Position numbers and translations under genes: made by a program. From CAKSEI01 sp964403505 (GTDB lineage: Bacteria; Bacillota; Clostridia; Oscillospirales; CAG-272): a stretch of DNA of 64,000 bases. A model generated the notes under the pieces. That model ran no database searches and was not told the DNA's origin. It saw only the letters and a list, made by a program, of their open reading frames with translations. This document shows positions 48,048-56,522 of this stretch, piece after piece (positions within the stretch are counted from its first letter, which is position 1; every line of letters starts with the position of its first letter). Location of the stretch: positions 1 to 64,000 of the forward strand of contig CAYOFP010000004.1 of the NCBI GenBank assembly GCA_964403505.1, given 5' to 3'.

Positions 48048-49784
48048 ATGGATTCTAATTCACAAAAACCCCGTCCTGTGCGTGAAGCTCCGATGAGACA
48101 AAACGATCACGAAGAGATACCGCAAACAGACGTAATACCGCCCGAGAGCGAAATAGCGGAAAAAAACGAAATTCCCACTCAAATTGAAATAAAAACCGAG
48201 GAAAAGACGCCTGATCCGTCCGACACGCCGGCGACGCCCGATGTGCCTGAAACGCCCGGTACGCTCGACACGCCGAAAAAGAATAAAACAGTCGGTCCGG
48301 GAGCGTTATTTCTTTTGCTTTTTATACCGCTGCTCATCATTTTCCTTGTAGGAGCTTCGGTATTTTTAAACGAGCACCGAGGAGAAGATTCTCCCGGGTT
48401 ATTTGCACTCGACAAGGGTGAATCTCACATACTGAAATCATATATCTCAAATGCATCCCGTGAGGTGCGGGGCGTTTATATCGCAACGGTATATAATATC
48501 AACTTCCCATCAAAAAAAGGGTTATCGTCAAGGCTTCTCAAAAGCGAGCTCGACGGTATTATAGACACCTGCCTTGAAAACGAACTGAACACGATCTATT
48601 TTCAGGCAAGTCCCAATTCGGATGCGTTATACAAATCCGATCTCCTGCCGACCTCGGCAGTGATCACGGGTACGGAAGGAGCGAGCCTGCCGGGAGGATT
48701 TGATCCGCTCGAATATTTATGTGAGACGGCAAAAGAGCATAACATCGCCGTGCATGCCTGGGTCAACCCCATGAGAGTTACGGGGAAAAACAGCGATTTT
48801 AACGACTTAGCTGAGGACAACCCTGCAAAAATCCACCCCGAATGGACGGTGGAATATGACTCACTTACATACTATAATCTCGGAATTCCCGAGGTAAGAG
48901 CGCTGATTGCCTCGGTCTGCGCCGAGATAGCGAAAAATTACGATGTGGCAGGCGTCATGTTTGACGATTATTTCTACCCCTACCCCGTGGACGGGCTCAC
49001 CTTCGGCGATGAGGAGCAATACAAGCAGTACGGAAGCGGTTATTCTGATATCGGAGACTTCCGCCGTGCCTGCTCGACCGAGCTCGTAAAGCAATGTCAC
49101 GACGCCGTAAAGGAAGCAGATCGTGATTGTGAATTCGGCATTGCGCCCTTCGGCGTATGGAGAAACAACGACGGCACAAACGGCGGAAGCGATACGAAAG
49201 CTTTTCAAAGTTATGAGTCGCTGTATTGCGACACACTCGCTATGATAGAGGCAGGCACGCTCGATTATGTTGCGCCGCAGTTATATTGGCAGATATCCTT
49301 TGAGAAAGCGCCGTACAACACCCTCTGCGACTGGTGGAACAAGGCAGTCGAGGGCAGTAAAACAAAGCTGATCATTTCCCACGCCGCATATCAGGCAAAC
49401 GACTGGCAGTCGCAAACGGAATTCGCCGATCAGATCAACTACGCAAGAGATGAAAAAAATTATGCGGGCAGTATATTTTACGGCTATGCCGCAATATATG
49501 AAAACGACTGCGGAATATCAAGTCAGATCAGATCCTGTTATGAAAACGAAATCGTTTACACCGATTACCATCCCACCGAAACGCCCGTATCTCTGACCTC
49601 CTATACAAGAGACTCGGACACGCTCACATTAGAGGGGACAAGCGATGTGGGATATACGCTGTACGCCGAAAACGAGAAAGTTCCGCAAAAGCGTGACGGT
49701 TCATTCAAGATAAAAATAAAAACGGACAAAACACAGATCGTTTTCACCCAAAACGGAAAAGAATATGTTTTTAAAACCGAATAA
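48048..49784 (+). CDS. Membrane-anchored glycosyl hydrolase-like 10 (YngK-type) protein
   Basis: A 578-residue protein. Residues ~1-80 are a disordered, Pro/Glu/Thr-rich cytoplasmic segment with PETPGTLDTP-like repeats; one helix follows (~84-107). Residues ~135-470 form a GHL10 TIM barrel: VRGVYIATVYNINFPS, NTIYFQASPNSDALY, HAWVNPMRV, VAGVMFDDYFYPY and YVAPQLYWQ are diagnostic. The C-terminal ~90 residues are beta-rich. GHL10 proteins are thought to act on cell-wall glycans, some cleaving denuded or muropeptide strands. It ends 11 bases before the mscS-like gene. Confidence 0.87.
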   Translation: MDSNSQKPRPVREAPMRQNDHEEIPQTDVIPPESEIAEKNEIPTQIEIKTEEKTPDPSDTPATPDVPETPGTLDTPKKNKTVGPGALFLLLFIPLLIIFLVGASVFLNEHRGEDSPGLFALDKGESHILKSYISNASREVRGVYIATVYNINFPSKKGLSSRLLKSELDGIIDTCLENELNTIYFQASPNSDALYKSDLLPTSAVITGTEGASLPGGFDPLEYLCETAKEHNIAVHAWVNPMRVTGKNSDFNDLAEDNPAKIHPEWTVEYDSLTYYNLGIPEVRALIASVCAEIAKNYDVAGVMFDDYFYPYPVDGLTFGDEEQYKQYGSGYSDIGDFRRACSTELVKQCHDAVKEADRDCEFGIAPFGVWRNNDGTNGGSDTKAFQSYESLYCDTLAMIEAGTLDYVAPQLYWQISFEKAPYNTLCDWWNKAVEGSKTKLIISHAAYQANDWQSQTEFADQINYARDEKNYAGSIFYGYAAIYENDCGISSQIRSCYENEIVYTDYHPTETPVSLTSYTRDSDTLTLEGTSDVGYTLYAENEKVPQKRDGSFKIKIKTDKTQIVFTQNGKEYVFKTE

Positions 49785-49795
49785 GGAGAGAAAAA

Positions 49796-50605
49796 ATGTC
49801 ATATCTTGAAAATATGATGAATTCACTGATCGAAAAAGCCATCAGCGCAGGCTTATCTCTTATTTATGCGCTGATCATACTCATCGTAGGTCTGAAGCTC
49901 ACGAAGTTTATTATCAAATTGCTCAAAAAAGGCAGATTCTTTGCAAAACTCGACCCAACAGCCGCTTCGTTTATTATCAGTCTGCTCAACATCCTTTTGA
50001 AAGCGCTCGTTATCATTACCGCATCGGTAGTCCTCGGCATCCCGATGACATCGTTCATCACGATCCTCGCCTCCTGCGGCGTTGCGATAGGCCTCGCACT
50101 TCAGGGTTCGCTCTCAAACTTTGCAGGCGGACTCATGATCCTGATATTCAAGCCGTTTCACGTCGGCGATTACATCGAATCAAACGGAATCGAGGGGACG
50201 GTCAAGGGCATATCGGTGCTGTATACCGTGATCACCACAAACGATAACCGCAATATCACGCTACCCAATGGTACGCTCTCAAACAATGCCGTCATTAACT
50301 ACTCGGCAAATGACAAGCGCAGGATATCCTTCAATTTTGGCGCTGCATATTCCACCGATATCGATAAGGTCAAAGAGGTCTTACTCGAGGTCGCATACGC
50401 AAATGAAAATGTCCTCGACGACCCTGCGCCTGCCGCCTTTGTCTATGAGCACAATGATTCAAGCGTCGGTTATCTGCTCAATGTCTGGTGCAAATGCGAG
50501 CATTTCTGGGATGTCAGGCTTTCGATTCCCGAGGCAGTCAAAAAGAGCTTTGATGCAAACGGAATCGAGATCCCGTTCCCGCAGATCGATGTACATACGA
50601 AATAA
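49796..50605 (+). CDS. MscS family mechanosensitive ion channel
   Basis: A 269-residue small-conductance channel protein. Three N-terminal helices end in the pore-lining segment SCGVAIGLALQGSLSNFAGGLMILIFKPFHVGDYIE (~98-133), the family's most conserved stretch. The beta domain contains TVKGISVLYTVITTNDNRNITLPNGTLSNNAVINYS. It would release solutes under osmotic downshock. AAGGAGAG precedes it; probably cotranscribed with the GHL10-like gene. Confidence 0.94.
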   Translation: MSYLENMMNSLIEKAISAGLSLIYALIILIVGLKLTKFIIKLLKKGRFFAKLDPTAASFIISLLNILLKALVIITASVVLGIPMTSFITILASCGVAIGLALQGSLSNFAGGLMILIFKPFHVGDYIESNGIEGTVKGISVLYTVITTNDNRNITLPNGTLSNNAVINYSANDKRRISFNFGAAYSTDIDKVKEVLLEVAYANENVLDDPAPAAFVYEHNDSSVGYLLNVWCKCEHFWDVRLSIPEAVKKSFDANGIEIPFPQIDVHTK

Positions 50606-50637
50606 AAAATGCGCTGATTTTAGTCAGCGCATTTTTA
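50604..50637. terminator. Bidirectional terminator between mscS-like and PPTase genes
   Basis: AAAAAATGCGCTGA and TCAGCGCATTTTTA form a 13-14 bp stem with a 6-base loop. It closes both the mscS-like transcript and the leftward rnf operon. Confidence 0.88.
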
Positions 50638-50657
50638 TATTACATTATGCAAATTAT

Positions 50658-51167
50658 TTATTGCATTTTCTCGGGAGAAACAAAGATACAGCTTTTCGGG
50701 AAGGTATCCTCTCTGGTAGAGACACAGACGTAGTATTTCGTATAATCATGCTCAAGCTGATATTCCTTCTGAAAAAGCGGCTCGGTCTTTTCTTGATAGA
50801 AAAATCCCTCTCCCGTCAGCTTGCCGTAGCTTTCGCGGCGCACCCATTCTCTGATAAGCGTTTTTTTATCATCGGTGTCTATGCCGAGATAGCGCACCCC
50901 GATATGACGGCCGATCTCTCTTATGGGTTCGATATCCACGCCGATCTCCTTCTCCGACACGGCGACTACTACCACACCTCCCGAATGGGAGATCGAAAAG
51001 TACAGGGGCAGGTTCGTAAAATACGGCTTTCCCTGCTCTTTCCGTGCGATCTCTGCACACTCGGGCGAAAAGCCGTAATACTCATGCAAAACAAAGCCGA
51101 GCAGGACTCTCCCTGCACGGCTTTGCTCTTTATGACTCTGATATGTCGAATAGAAAACAGATATCAT
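50658..51167 (-). CDS. 4'-phosphopantetheinyl transferase superfamily protein
   Basis: A 169-residue Sfp/AcpT-like enzyme that transfers phosphopantetheine from CoA to carrier proteins. The magnesium-binding EIGVDIEPI (~89-97) and the WVRRESYGKLTGEGF motif (~118-132; W-x3-E-S-x2-K) are complete. YFSISHSGG, upstream, is also conserved. Being short, it may be a single-domain or truncated Sfp type. Its ATG overlaps the RnfB stop (ATGA), an unusual partner for Rnf genes; no synthase gene is in the window. Confidence 0.88.
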   Translation of the reverse strand: MISVFYSTYQSHKEQSRAGRVLLGFVLHEYYGFSPECAEIARKEQGKPYFTNLPLYFSISHSGGVVVVAVSEKEIGVDIEPIREIGRHIGVRYLGIDTDDKKTLIREWVRRESYGKLTGEGFFYQEKTEPLFQKEYQLEHDYTKYYVCVSTREDTFPKSCIFVSPEKMQ

Positions 51168-52033
51168 TTTACGTTTACTGTCTCTTCTTCCGTCTTATCG
51201 TCTTTCAGTTCAGTTTTTGATATCGTCTTGACATCTTTCTGCCGCTCGGACGTCCAGATGATCTTCCTCGGACAGGCTTCGGCACACTTACCGCACGCAA
51301 CGCACTTTGCGTAATCGATCGATGCGACAAAATCGTTCACATGGATCGCATCGTACTCGCATTTCTTTTCGCACATCTTACAGGATATGCATCCGACATC
51401 GCAATACGAGCGTGTGACCTTACCGTTATCGACAGACATACATCCGACCCAGTATTTTGCATCATACGGAATCATACGGATAATATGCTTCGGGCAGGCA
51501 GTTGCACATCTGCCGCAACCCGTACATTTATGATAGTCGACGTATGCCACACCGTCCTTAACGCTGATCGCACCGAACGGACAGATGGAAACGCACGTTC
51601 CGAGACCGAGACACCCGTTCGGGCAGGCCTTCGACCCTCCGTCCAGTTTAGAGAGAGAGATACAGTCGTGCGCTCCCTCATAAACATATTTATGCTTGGC
51701 GCATTCGCTCGTGCCGCTACACATTACCTGTGCACGCAGACGAACCGATTCGCCGGCTTTTTCGCCCATGATTTCGGCTATCTTATCGGCGCTGTCCTTG
51801 CCGCCGACGGCGCAGGCGTTGATCTTCGCCTCGCCTTTTGCAATCGCCTCTGCAAGCGCCTCACAGCCTGCATATCCGCATCCGCCGCAGTTTGCACCGG
51901 GCAGTGCATCCTTTATCAGCGGCACTCGTTCGTCTACCTCAACTGCAAAGACCCTTGAAGCAATAGCGAGAAGAAACCCGAGCACACCGCCGAGAATAGC
52001 GAACCACATAAGAGCCATCAAAATATTATGCAT
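51164..52033 (-). CDS. rnfB: Electron transport complex subunit RnfB
   Basis: A 289-residue iron-sulfur subunit, the likely entry site for reduced ferredoxin electrons. One N-terminal helix (~5-28), then the [4Fe-4S] site of GANCGGCGYAGCEAL (~46-60), and ferredoxin-like motifs: CLGLGTCVSICPFGAI, CTGCGRCATACP, CDVGCISCKMCEKKC and CVACGKCAEACP. Clostridial RnfB proteins carry such extra clusters. Last Rnf gene, 14 bases after rnfA. Confidence 0.95.
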   Translation of the reverse strand: MHNILMALMWFAILGGVLGFLLAIASRVFAVEVDERVPLIKDALPGANCGGCGYAGCEALAEAIAKGEAKINACAVGGKDSADKIAEIMGEKAGESVRLRAQVMCSGTSECAKHKYVYEGAHDCISLSKLDGGSKACPNGCLGLGTCVSICPFGAISVKDGVAYVDYHKCTGCGRCATACPKHIIRMIPYDAKYWVGCMSVDNGKVTRSYCDVGCISCKMCEKKCEYDAIHVNDFVASIDYAKCVACGKCAEACPRKIIWTSERQKDVKTISKTELKDDKTEEETVNVK

Positions 52034-52047
52034 AACGCGACACCTCC

Positions 52048-52629
52048 TTAAAAGCTTGCGCCGGAAAATCCGGAGAATGCAAGCGCTAAAAGTCCTGCCG
52101 AAATAAGCACGATCGGCATACCCCGAAATGCCTTCGGCGTGTCGGCGAGACGCAGTCTCTCACGCACGCCGGCAAATATGACAATGGCAAGAGTAAATCC
52201 AAGAGCAGCAGAGAAGCCGAATACAACGCTCTCGATAAAATTATAACCGTTCTGAATATTGAGAAGAGCCGCACCGAGCACTGCGCAGTTTGTCGTAATA
52301 AGCGGCAGATAAATACCGAGCGCATTGTAAAGAGCCGGAACGAATTTCTTCATAAACATCTCAATAAACTGCACAAGAGAAGCGATAACGAGAATAAACG
52401 CTATCGTCTCAAGATACTCGAGATGGGATGGAACGAGTATTAAATAGTAGACAGCATATGTAACAGCGCTCGACAGCGTCATAACGAACATGACGGCAAA
52501 TCCCATGCCGAGTGCGGTCGAGGGTTTCTCGGAAACGCCGAGGAAAGGGCAACAGCCGTAAAAACGGTAGAAAATGAAATTCTCAATCAGTACTGCCGTG
52601 AACATGATAAGAAAAAGTTCTTTTATCAT
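52048..52629 (-). CDS. rnfA: Electron transport complex subunit RnfA
   Basis: A 193-residue membrane subunit with six helices, part of the Rnf ion-translocating core. Family stretches are ENFIFYRFYGCCPFLGVSEKPSTALGMGFAV and LITTNCAVLGAALLNIQNGYNF. The conserved cysteine-bearing CCPFLG and TTNCAVLG hold the membrane [2Fe-2S] cluster shared with RnfE. It overlaps rnfE by four bases. Confidence 0.96.
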   Translation of the reverse strand: MIKELFLIMFTAVLIENFIFYRFYGCCPFLGVSEKPSTALGMGFAVMFVMTLSSAVTYAVYYLILVPSHLEYLETIAFILVIASLVQFIEMFMKKFVPALYNALGIYLPLITTNCAVLGAALLNIQNGYNFIESVVFGFSAALGFTLAIVIFAGVRERLRLADTPKAFRGMPIVLISAGLLALAFSGFSGASF

Positions 52630-53264
52630 TTTTCATTCCCTCCTGCCTTTTCGGATTTTTTATCAAGGATATAGTGCACTCCGGCAATCAGACAGCCGAG
52701 GGTGATAAATGCACCTCCACTCGACACAAAGAACAGCACCGGATAGTCGTGCAGTCCCGGAATGGTGATCATAAAGGACGTTCCGGAGAACAGCGTTCCC
52801 GCACCGAAAAGCTCTCTTATCGCACCGAGTATAACAAGCGCAAAAGTAAAGCCGATACCCATCGCAAAGCCGTCTACGACCGACGGGAGCGGTGTATTTT
52901 TAGAGGCAAATGCCTCCGCACGGGCGAGGATGATACAGTTTACGACAATAAGCGGTATGAAAAGGCCGAGCGTCTTTGAAAGCTCAAAGAAATATGCCTT
53001 CATGAGCATATCGACCGCTGTGACAAAGCCGGAAATAATGACGATAAAGCAAGCGATACGTACCTGATCGGGTATAAACTTACGCAGAAGCGATATCATC
53101 AGATTTGAGCACATGAGCACCGCAGTGACTGCAAGTCCCATGCCGACTGAGTTTACGACCGTCGTCGTGACCGCTAAGGTCGAGCACAGTCCGAGCAACT
53201 GAACGAAGATCGGATTTTTATATAAAAGTCCGTCCTTAATTATAGAGAGATAATTCGTTTTCAT
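52626..53264 (-). CDS. rnfE: Electron transport complex subunit RnfE
   Basis: A 212-residue membrane subunit homologous to RnfA in inverted topology. NPIFVQLLGLCSTLAVTTTVVNSVGMGLAV and FIPLIVVNCIILARAEAFASKN are diagnostic; the two cysteines of LLGLCSTL and VVNCIILA match the shared cluster site. It overlaps both rnfG and rnfA by four bases. Confidence 0.96.
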   Translation of the reverse strand: MKTNYLSIIKDGLLYKNPIFVQLLGLCSTLAVTTTVVNSVGMGLAVTAVLMCSNLMISLLRKFIPDQVRIACFIVIISGFVTAVDMLMKAYFFELSKTLGLFIPLIVVNCIILARAEAFASKNTPLPSVVDGFAMGIGFTFALVILGAIRELFGAGTLFSGTSFMITIPGLHDYPVLFFVSSGGAFITLGCLIAGVHYILDKKSEKAGGNEK

Positions 53265-53812
53265 TTGTTACCCCCTATCACGGCAAACGCCTCGATCGCA
53301 TAATTCACGCCGTTCATGATTGCCTTTGACGACACGGTCGAGCCGGAAATCACATCGATATCCGAAATTCCCATAACCTCGCTCTTTCCGTTATACTGCG
53401 AAAGGTATTCGCTGTCGTTTGCACGGCTGCCGAGACCTGCGGTCTCTGCGATCTCAACGATACCGATGCCCTTCACCGTACCGTCGGCATTCATGCCGAC
53501 CATCATTTTGATATTTCCGCCGTAGCCCGATGTATTGACCTCGATGCAGTATCCGGCGCTCTCACCGTTCATCGTAACGGCGAGTACCTTGCCGACATTA
53601 GAAGAGAAATCGCCCGAGAGCTCCTCGGTACTGATCTCCCCTTCGCCATAGATCGAGCCGATGGCGGCATTTTGCTCGGCGAGCTGATTTTCAGCTATCT
53701 TATCTTTTGTTATCATATCGACTGCTGCAAGCATAGCGGCGACGAGCGCAGTTATGACAAGCAGAGTCACTCCGATTTTTATAAAATATGAGGCACCCAT
53801 TTTATTTTGCAT
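53261..53812 (-). CDS. rnfG: Electron transport complex subunit RnfG
   Basis: A 183-residue FMN-bearing subunit with one N-terminal helix (~10-32) and an extracytoplasmic domain. The flavin attachment motif SGSTVSS (156-162) fits S/T-G-A-T-x-S/T, with Thr159 as the expected phosphoester-linked residue. GIGIVEIAETAGLGSRA is also family-typical. GGAGG 8 bases upstream supports ATG 53812 over a later ATG; it overlaps rnfD by 11 bases. Confidence 0.95.
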   Translation of the reverse strand: MQNKMGASYFIKIGVTLLVITALVAAMLAAVDMITKDKIAENQLAEQNAAIGSIYGEGEISTEELSGDFSSNVGKVLAVTMNGESAGYCIEVNTSGYGGNIKMMVGMNADGTVKGIGIVEIAETAGLGSRANDSEYLSQYNGKSEVMGISDIDVISGSTVSSKAIMNGVNYAIEAFAVIGGNK

Positions 53813-54788
53813 TTGTCTTGCCTCCGAACTTTACAGGTTTCGTAAATTTATCGATATACCACACGAGCAGATTCATGATAAGGATCGAATAGGATACTCC
53901 CTCTGCGCCCGAACAGAAATAACGGATGAAGACGGTGATAAGACCGCATCCGACGCCGTATATGAGCTGACCGTTCTTTGTGACGGGGCTCGTGGCATAG
54001 TCATTTGCCATATAAAGTGCGCCGAGGAAAAGTCCGCCCGAGAAGAGCTCGCTCCACATGAATGTAACACCTGCCGCATTTTTCGCAAACACAAGCGTGA
54101 GAAGCGCAACCGTCGCAATATATGCAACGGGGATATGCCAGGTCGTTACCTTTCTTATCATCAGATAAATAAATCCGATGAGCAGAAGCAGTGCCGATAC
54201 CTCGCCGAGCGTACCGGGCATATTACCGATAAACATATCGAAAACGCTCTGTTGCGGCAATTCGCCGCCCTTAAGCGCCGCAAGCGGCGTCGCCTCTGCT
54301 ACCACGTCGTCCGCATTTACAAAAAGCGAATTGAACCGGGAGAGGACAGGCGCTGTAAAGACCGTCATCGCATTCGGCCACGAGAACATGAAAACACGTG
54401 CGGCAAGCGCCGGATTCACGATATTCTTTCCGATACCGCCGAACAGCTGCTTTACGATAACGATCGCAAAGAACGCGCCCAATATCGGCATCCAGAGCGG
54501 AATCGTCACCGGCAGATTGAATGCGAGGAGCACGCCCGTGACTGCAGCCGACAGATCCGACACGGTGACAGGCTTTTTCATCAGCTTCTGATATAAAAAT
54601 TCAAATCCCACACAGCTCGCAACGCAAACGAGCGTTACATAAAGCGAACGCATACCGAATATGTAACACGCCCAGATGAGCGCAGGCGTCAGCGCAATGA
54701 GCACATCGCCCATAATACCCGTCGTCGACAGCGGTCCGTGCATATGGGGGGAGGAGGATACGGTCAGCAGGTTATTATCTTCTTTCAT
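53802..54788 (-). CDS. rnfD: Electron transport complex subunit RnfD
   Basis: A 328-residue membrane subunit with about nine helices. VSSSPHMHGPLSTTGIMGDVLIALTPAL, GGIGKNIVNPALAARVFMFSWPNAMT and DVVAEATPLAALKGG are hallmarks; the Thr of the EATPL segment is the expected covalent FMN site, although the usual SGATP reads AEATP here. It overlaps rnfC by four bases. Confidence 0.95.
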   Translation of the reverse strand: MKEDNNLLTVSSSPHMHGPLSTTGIMGDVLIALTPALIWACYIFGMRSLYVTLVCVASCVGFEFLYQKLMKKPVTVSDLSAAVTGVLLAFNLPVTIPLWMPILGAFFAIVIVKQLFGGIGKNIVNPALAARVFMFSWPNAMTVFTAPVLSRFNSLFVNADDVVAEATPLAALKGGELPQQSVFDMFIGNMPGTLGEVSALLLLIGFIYLMIRKVTTWHIPVAYIATVALLTLVFAKNAAGVTFMWSELFSGGLFLGALYMANDYATSPVTKNGQLIYGVGCGLITVFIRYFCSGAEGVSYSILIMNLLVWYIDKFTKPVKFGGKTNAK

Positions 54789-56143
54789 TTCGTTTCCTCC
54801 TTCTTTGTGAGCGCTTCAGCCGCCTTTTGCGCCATCTGCGCTTCTCTTATCTTTCCTTTTGCAGTGCGGATATGCTGAACGATCGGCACTCTGCCGGGGC
54901 AGGTATAGGTGCAGCATCCGCACTCGACACAGCTCATCGCGTCAAATTCTATGCATTTCTCAATATCGTTTTTCTGAGAAAACGACGCAAGGTATAACGG
55001 CATCAGATGCATCGGACATACAGACACACACTTTCCGCATCTGATACAGCTGTAATCCTCCTTCGGTTTTGGGGACTGCGCCTCCGAGAACACGAGAACG
55101 GCGGACGTCGTCTTTGTCACGGGAGATGACATATCCCATAACGCCTGACCCATCATAGGGCCGCCGTTTATGAGCTTTTTCGGAGTCTTTTTGAGTCCTC
55201 CGCAGAACTCGATCAGGTCGGACAGCGGCGTTCCTATCGGTACGAGCACGTTTTTCGGCATTTTGACGCAGTCACCGTCCACGGTGACCGTGCGCTCTAT
55301 CACAGGCATACCGTGCGCAAATGCGTTATAGATACTCGCCGTCGTTTCGGCGTTAAATATCACGCATCCTGCATCGGCAGGCAGCTTTCCGACGGGAAGC
55401 TGCTTCCCTGTTATGACATAGATCAGCTGTCTTTCATCGCCCTGAGGATATTTGGTCGGGAGCACCCTGACCTTTATCATCTCGTCATTTACGAGAAGCT
55501 CCTCGAATTTGTTTGCGGCGTCGAGCTTATTGTCTTCTATGGCGATAACTGCCTCGGTTATCCCGAGCGCCTTTAAGAGTATCTTTGCTCCGTTGACGAT
55601 CGCGGCAGGGTTTTCGAGCATCAGGCGGTGGTTTGCCGTGATGTACGGCTCACACTCGGCGCAGTTTATGATAAGTTTATCAACTTTATCTATCGCACTC
55701 TGTATCTTCGCATATGCAGGGAAACCTGCACCGCCCATGCCGGAGATGCCGGCCTGCCTGATCACCTCGATGATCTCCTCGGTCGAAGTATCAATAAGAG
55801 ATTTTTCATATGGCTTTATATCCGGGCACAGGGTATTTTGCCCGTCATTTTCTATTACGACGGTACGCACGGGCATACCCGTCGCAGTATGTCTGACGAC
55901 AATATCGGTAACGACACCCGAAACGCTCGAGTGAACGGGACACCCGAGTCCCTTTTCCACCACGCCTATGACCTGACCTCGTGTGACACTCTCACCTTTA
56001 TCTACCACAGGGGTGCAGTGCGCACCGATATGCTGGGAAAGAGGTATCGTCACGACAGCCGGCGCCGGCATACGTCTTATCTGAGCTTTACGGGTATTTT
56101 TATGCTCATCTATATGGATTCCGCCTTTAAAGGTAAACGGCAT
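54785..56143 (-). CDS. rnfC: Electron transport complex subunit RnfC
   Basis: A 452-residue NADH- and FMN-binding subunit. The N-terminal FKGGIHIDEHKNTRK, the flavin/NAD glycine loop ISGMGGAGFPAYAKI (~130) and INCAECEPYITANHRLM are typical. Two [4Fe-4S] motifs follow: CIRCGKCVSVCPMHL and CVECGCCTYTCPGRVP (~360-415). ATG 56143 has GAGGTGATAAA upstream; a longer frame to 56212 begins inside the promoter and is rejected. First gene of the operon. Confidence 0.96.
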   Translation of the reverse strand: MPFTFKGGIHIDEHKNTRKAQIRRMPAPAVVTIPLSQHIGAHCTPVVDKGESVTRGQVIGVVEKGLGCPVHSSVSGVVTDIVVRHTATGMPVRTVVIENDGQNTLCPDIKPYEKSLIDTSTEEIIEVIRQAGISGMGGAGFPAYAKIQSAIDKVDKLIINCAECEPYITANHRLMLENPAAIVNGAKILLKALGITEAVIAIEDNKLDAANKFEELLVNDEMIKVRVLPTKYPQGDERQLIYVITGKQLPVGKLPADAGCVIFNAETTASIYNAFAHGMPVIERTVTVDGDCVKMPKNVLVPIGTPLSDLIEFCGGLKKTPKKLINGGPMMGQALWDMSSPVTKTTSAVLVFSEAQSPKPKEDYSCIRCGKCVSVCPMHLMPLYLASFSQKNDIEKCIEFDAMSCVECGCCTYTCPGRVPIVQHIRTAKGKIREAQMAQKAAEALTKKEETK

Positions 56144-56183
56144 TTTATCACCTCGTATTTTATAAAAATAATATCGCATAGTA

Positions 56184-56212
56184 ATTATACAATAACACAG
56201 AAGAAAAATCAA
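56184..56212 (-). promoter_or_regulatory. Predicted rnf operon promoter
   Basis: On the minus strand TTGATT (56212-56207) and TATAAT (56189-56184) are 17 bases apart. The transcript would start near 56177, about 34 bases before rnfC. Confidence 0.7.
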
Positions 56213-56270
56213 TTATAAAAACATGTAAAAAATTATTTTTTATCATAAATATAATTATGCAAAAAAACAC

Positions 56271-56300
56271 TTGACAAAAAAGCGTATGATATGATATTAT
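56271..56300 (+). promoter_or_regulatory. Predicted promoter of the tRNA-Met/tRNA-Glu pair
   Basis: TTGACA (56271-56276) and TATTAT (56295-56300) are 18 bases apart; the start near 56307 is 24 bases before tRNA-Met. Confidence 0.65.
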
Positions 56301-56330
56301 ATATGAGCGTTGTTTTGGCGCATCATATTT

Positions 56331-56407
56331 GGCGGAATAGCTCAGTTGGCTAGAGCATCCGGTTCATACCCGGCAGGTCGTTGGTTCAAATCCGACTTCC
56401 GCTACCA
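56331..56407 (+). tRNA. tRNA-Met (anticodon CAT)
   Basis: Acceptor GGCGGAA pairs with TTCCGCT (G1-T72 wobble), discriminator A, encoded CCA. The anticodon loop TTCATAC gives CAT, and the T arm is GTTGG-TTCAAAT-CCGAC. It lacks the GGG/CCC anticodon stem of initiators, so it is an elongator methionine tRNA; a lysidine-modified isoleucine tRNA cannot be fully excluded. Confidence 0.9.
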
Positions 56408-56409
56408 AA

Positions 56410-56484
56410 GGCCCGATGGTCAAGCGGTCAAGACACCGCCCTTTCACGGCGGTAACGGGGGTTCGATTCCCCCTCGGGTCACCA
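56410..56484 (+). tRNA. tRNA-Glu (anticodon TTC)
   Basis: Acceptor GGCCCGA pairs with TCGGGTC, followed by an encoded ACCA. The anticodon loop CTTTCAC gives TTC, for GAA and GAG. The T arm is GGGGG-TTCGATT-CCCCC. Two bases separate it from tRNA-Met, so both come from one transcript. Confidence 0.95.
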
Positions 56485-56485
56485 C

Positions 56486-56522
56486 AATAAAAAATCCCCC
56501 GAAGCTCGGGGGATTTTTTATT
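56486..56522. terminator. Bidirectional terminator after the tRNA pair
   Basis: ATCCCCCGA-AGC-TCGGGGGAT flanked by A and T runs makes a long stem. It ends the tRNA transcript on the plus strand and the DHHW gene on the minus strand, overlapping the latter's stop codon. Confidence 0.92.

Noticed and set aside
56331..56407. Initiator tRNA
   Set aside because: The CAT tRNA lacks the three G-C pairs in the anticodon stem and the 1-72 mismatch of initiators, so it was called elongator tRNA-Met.
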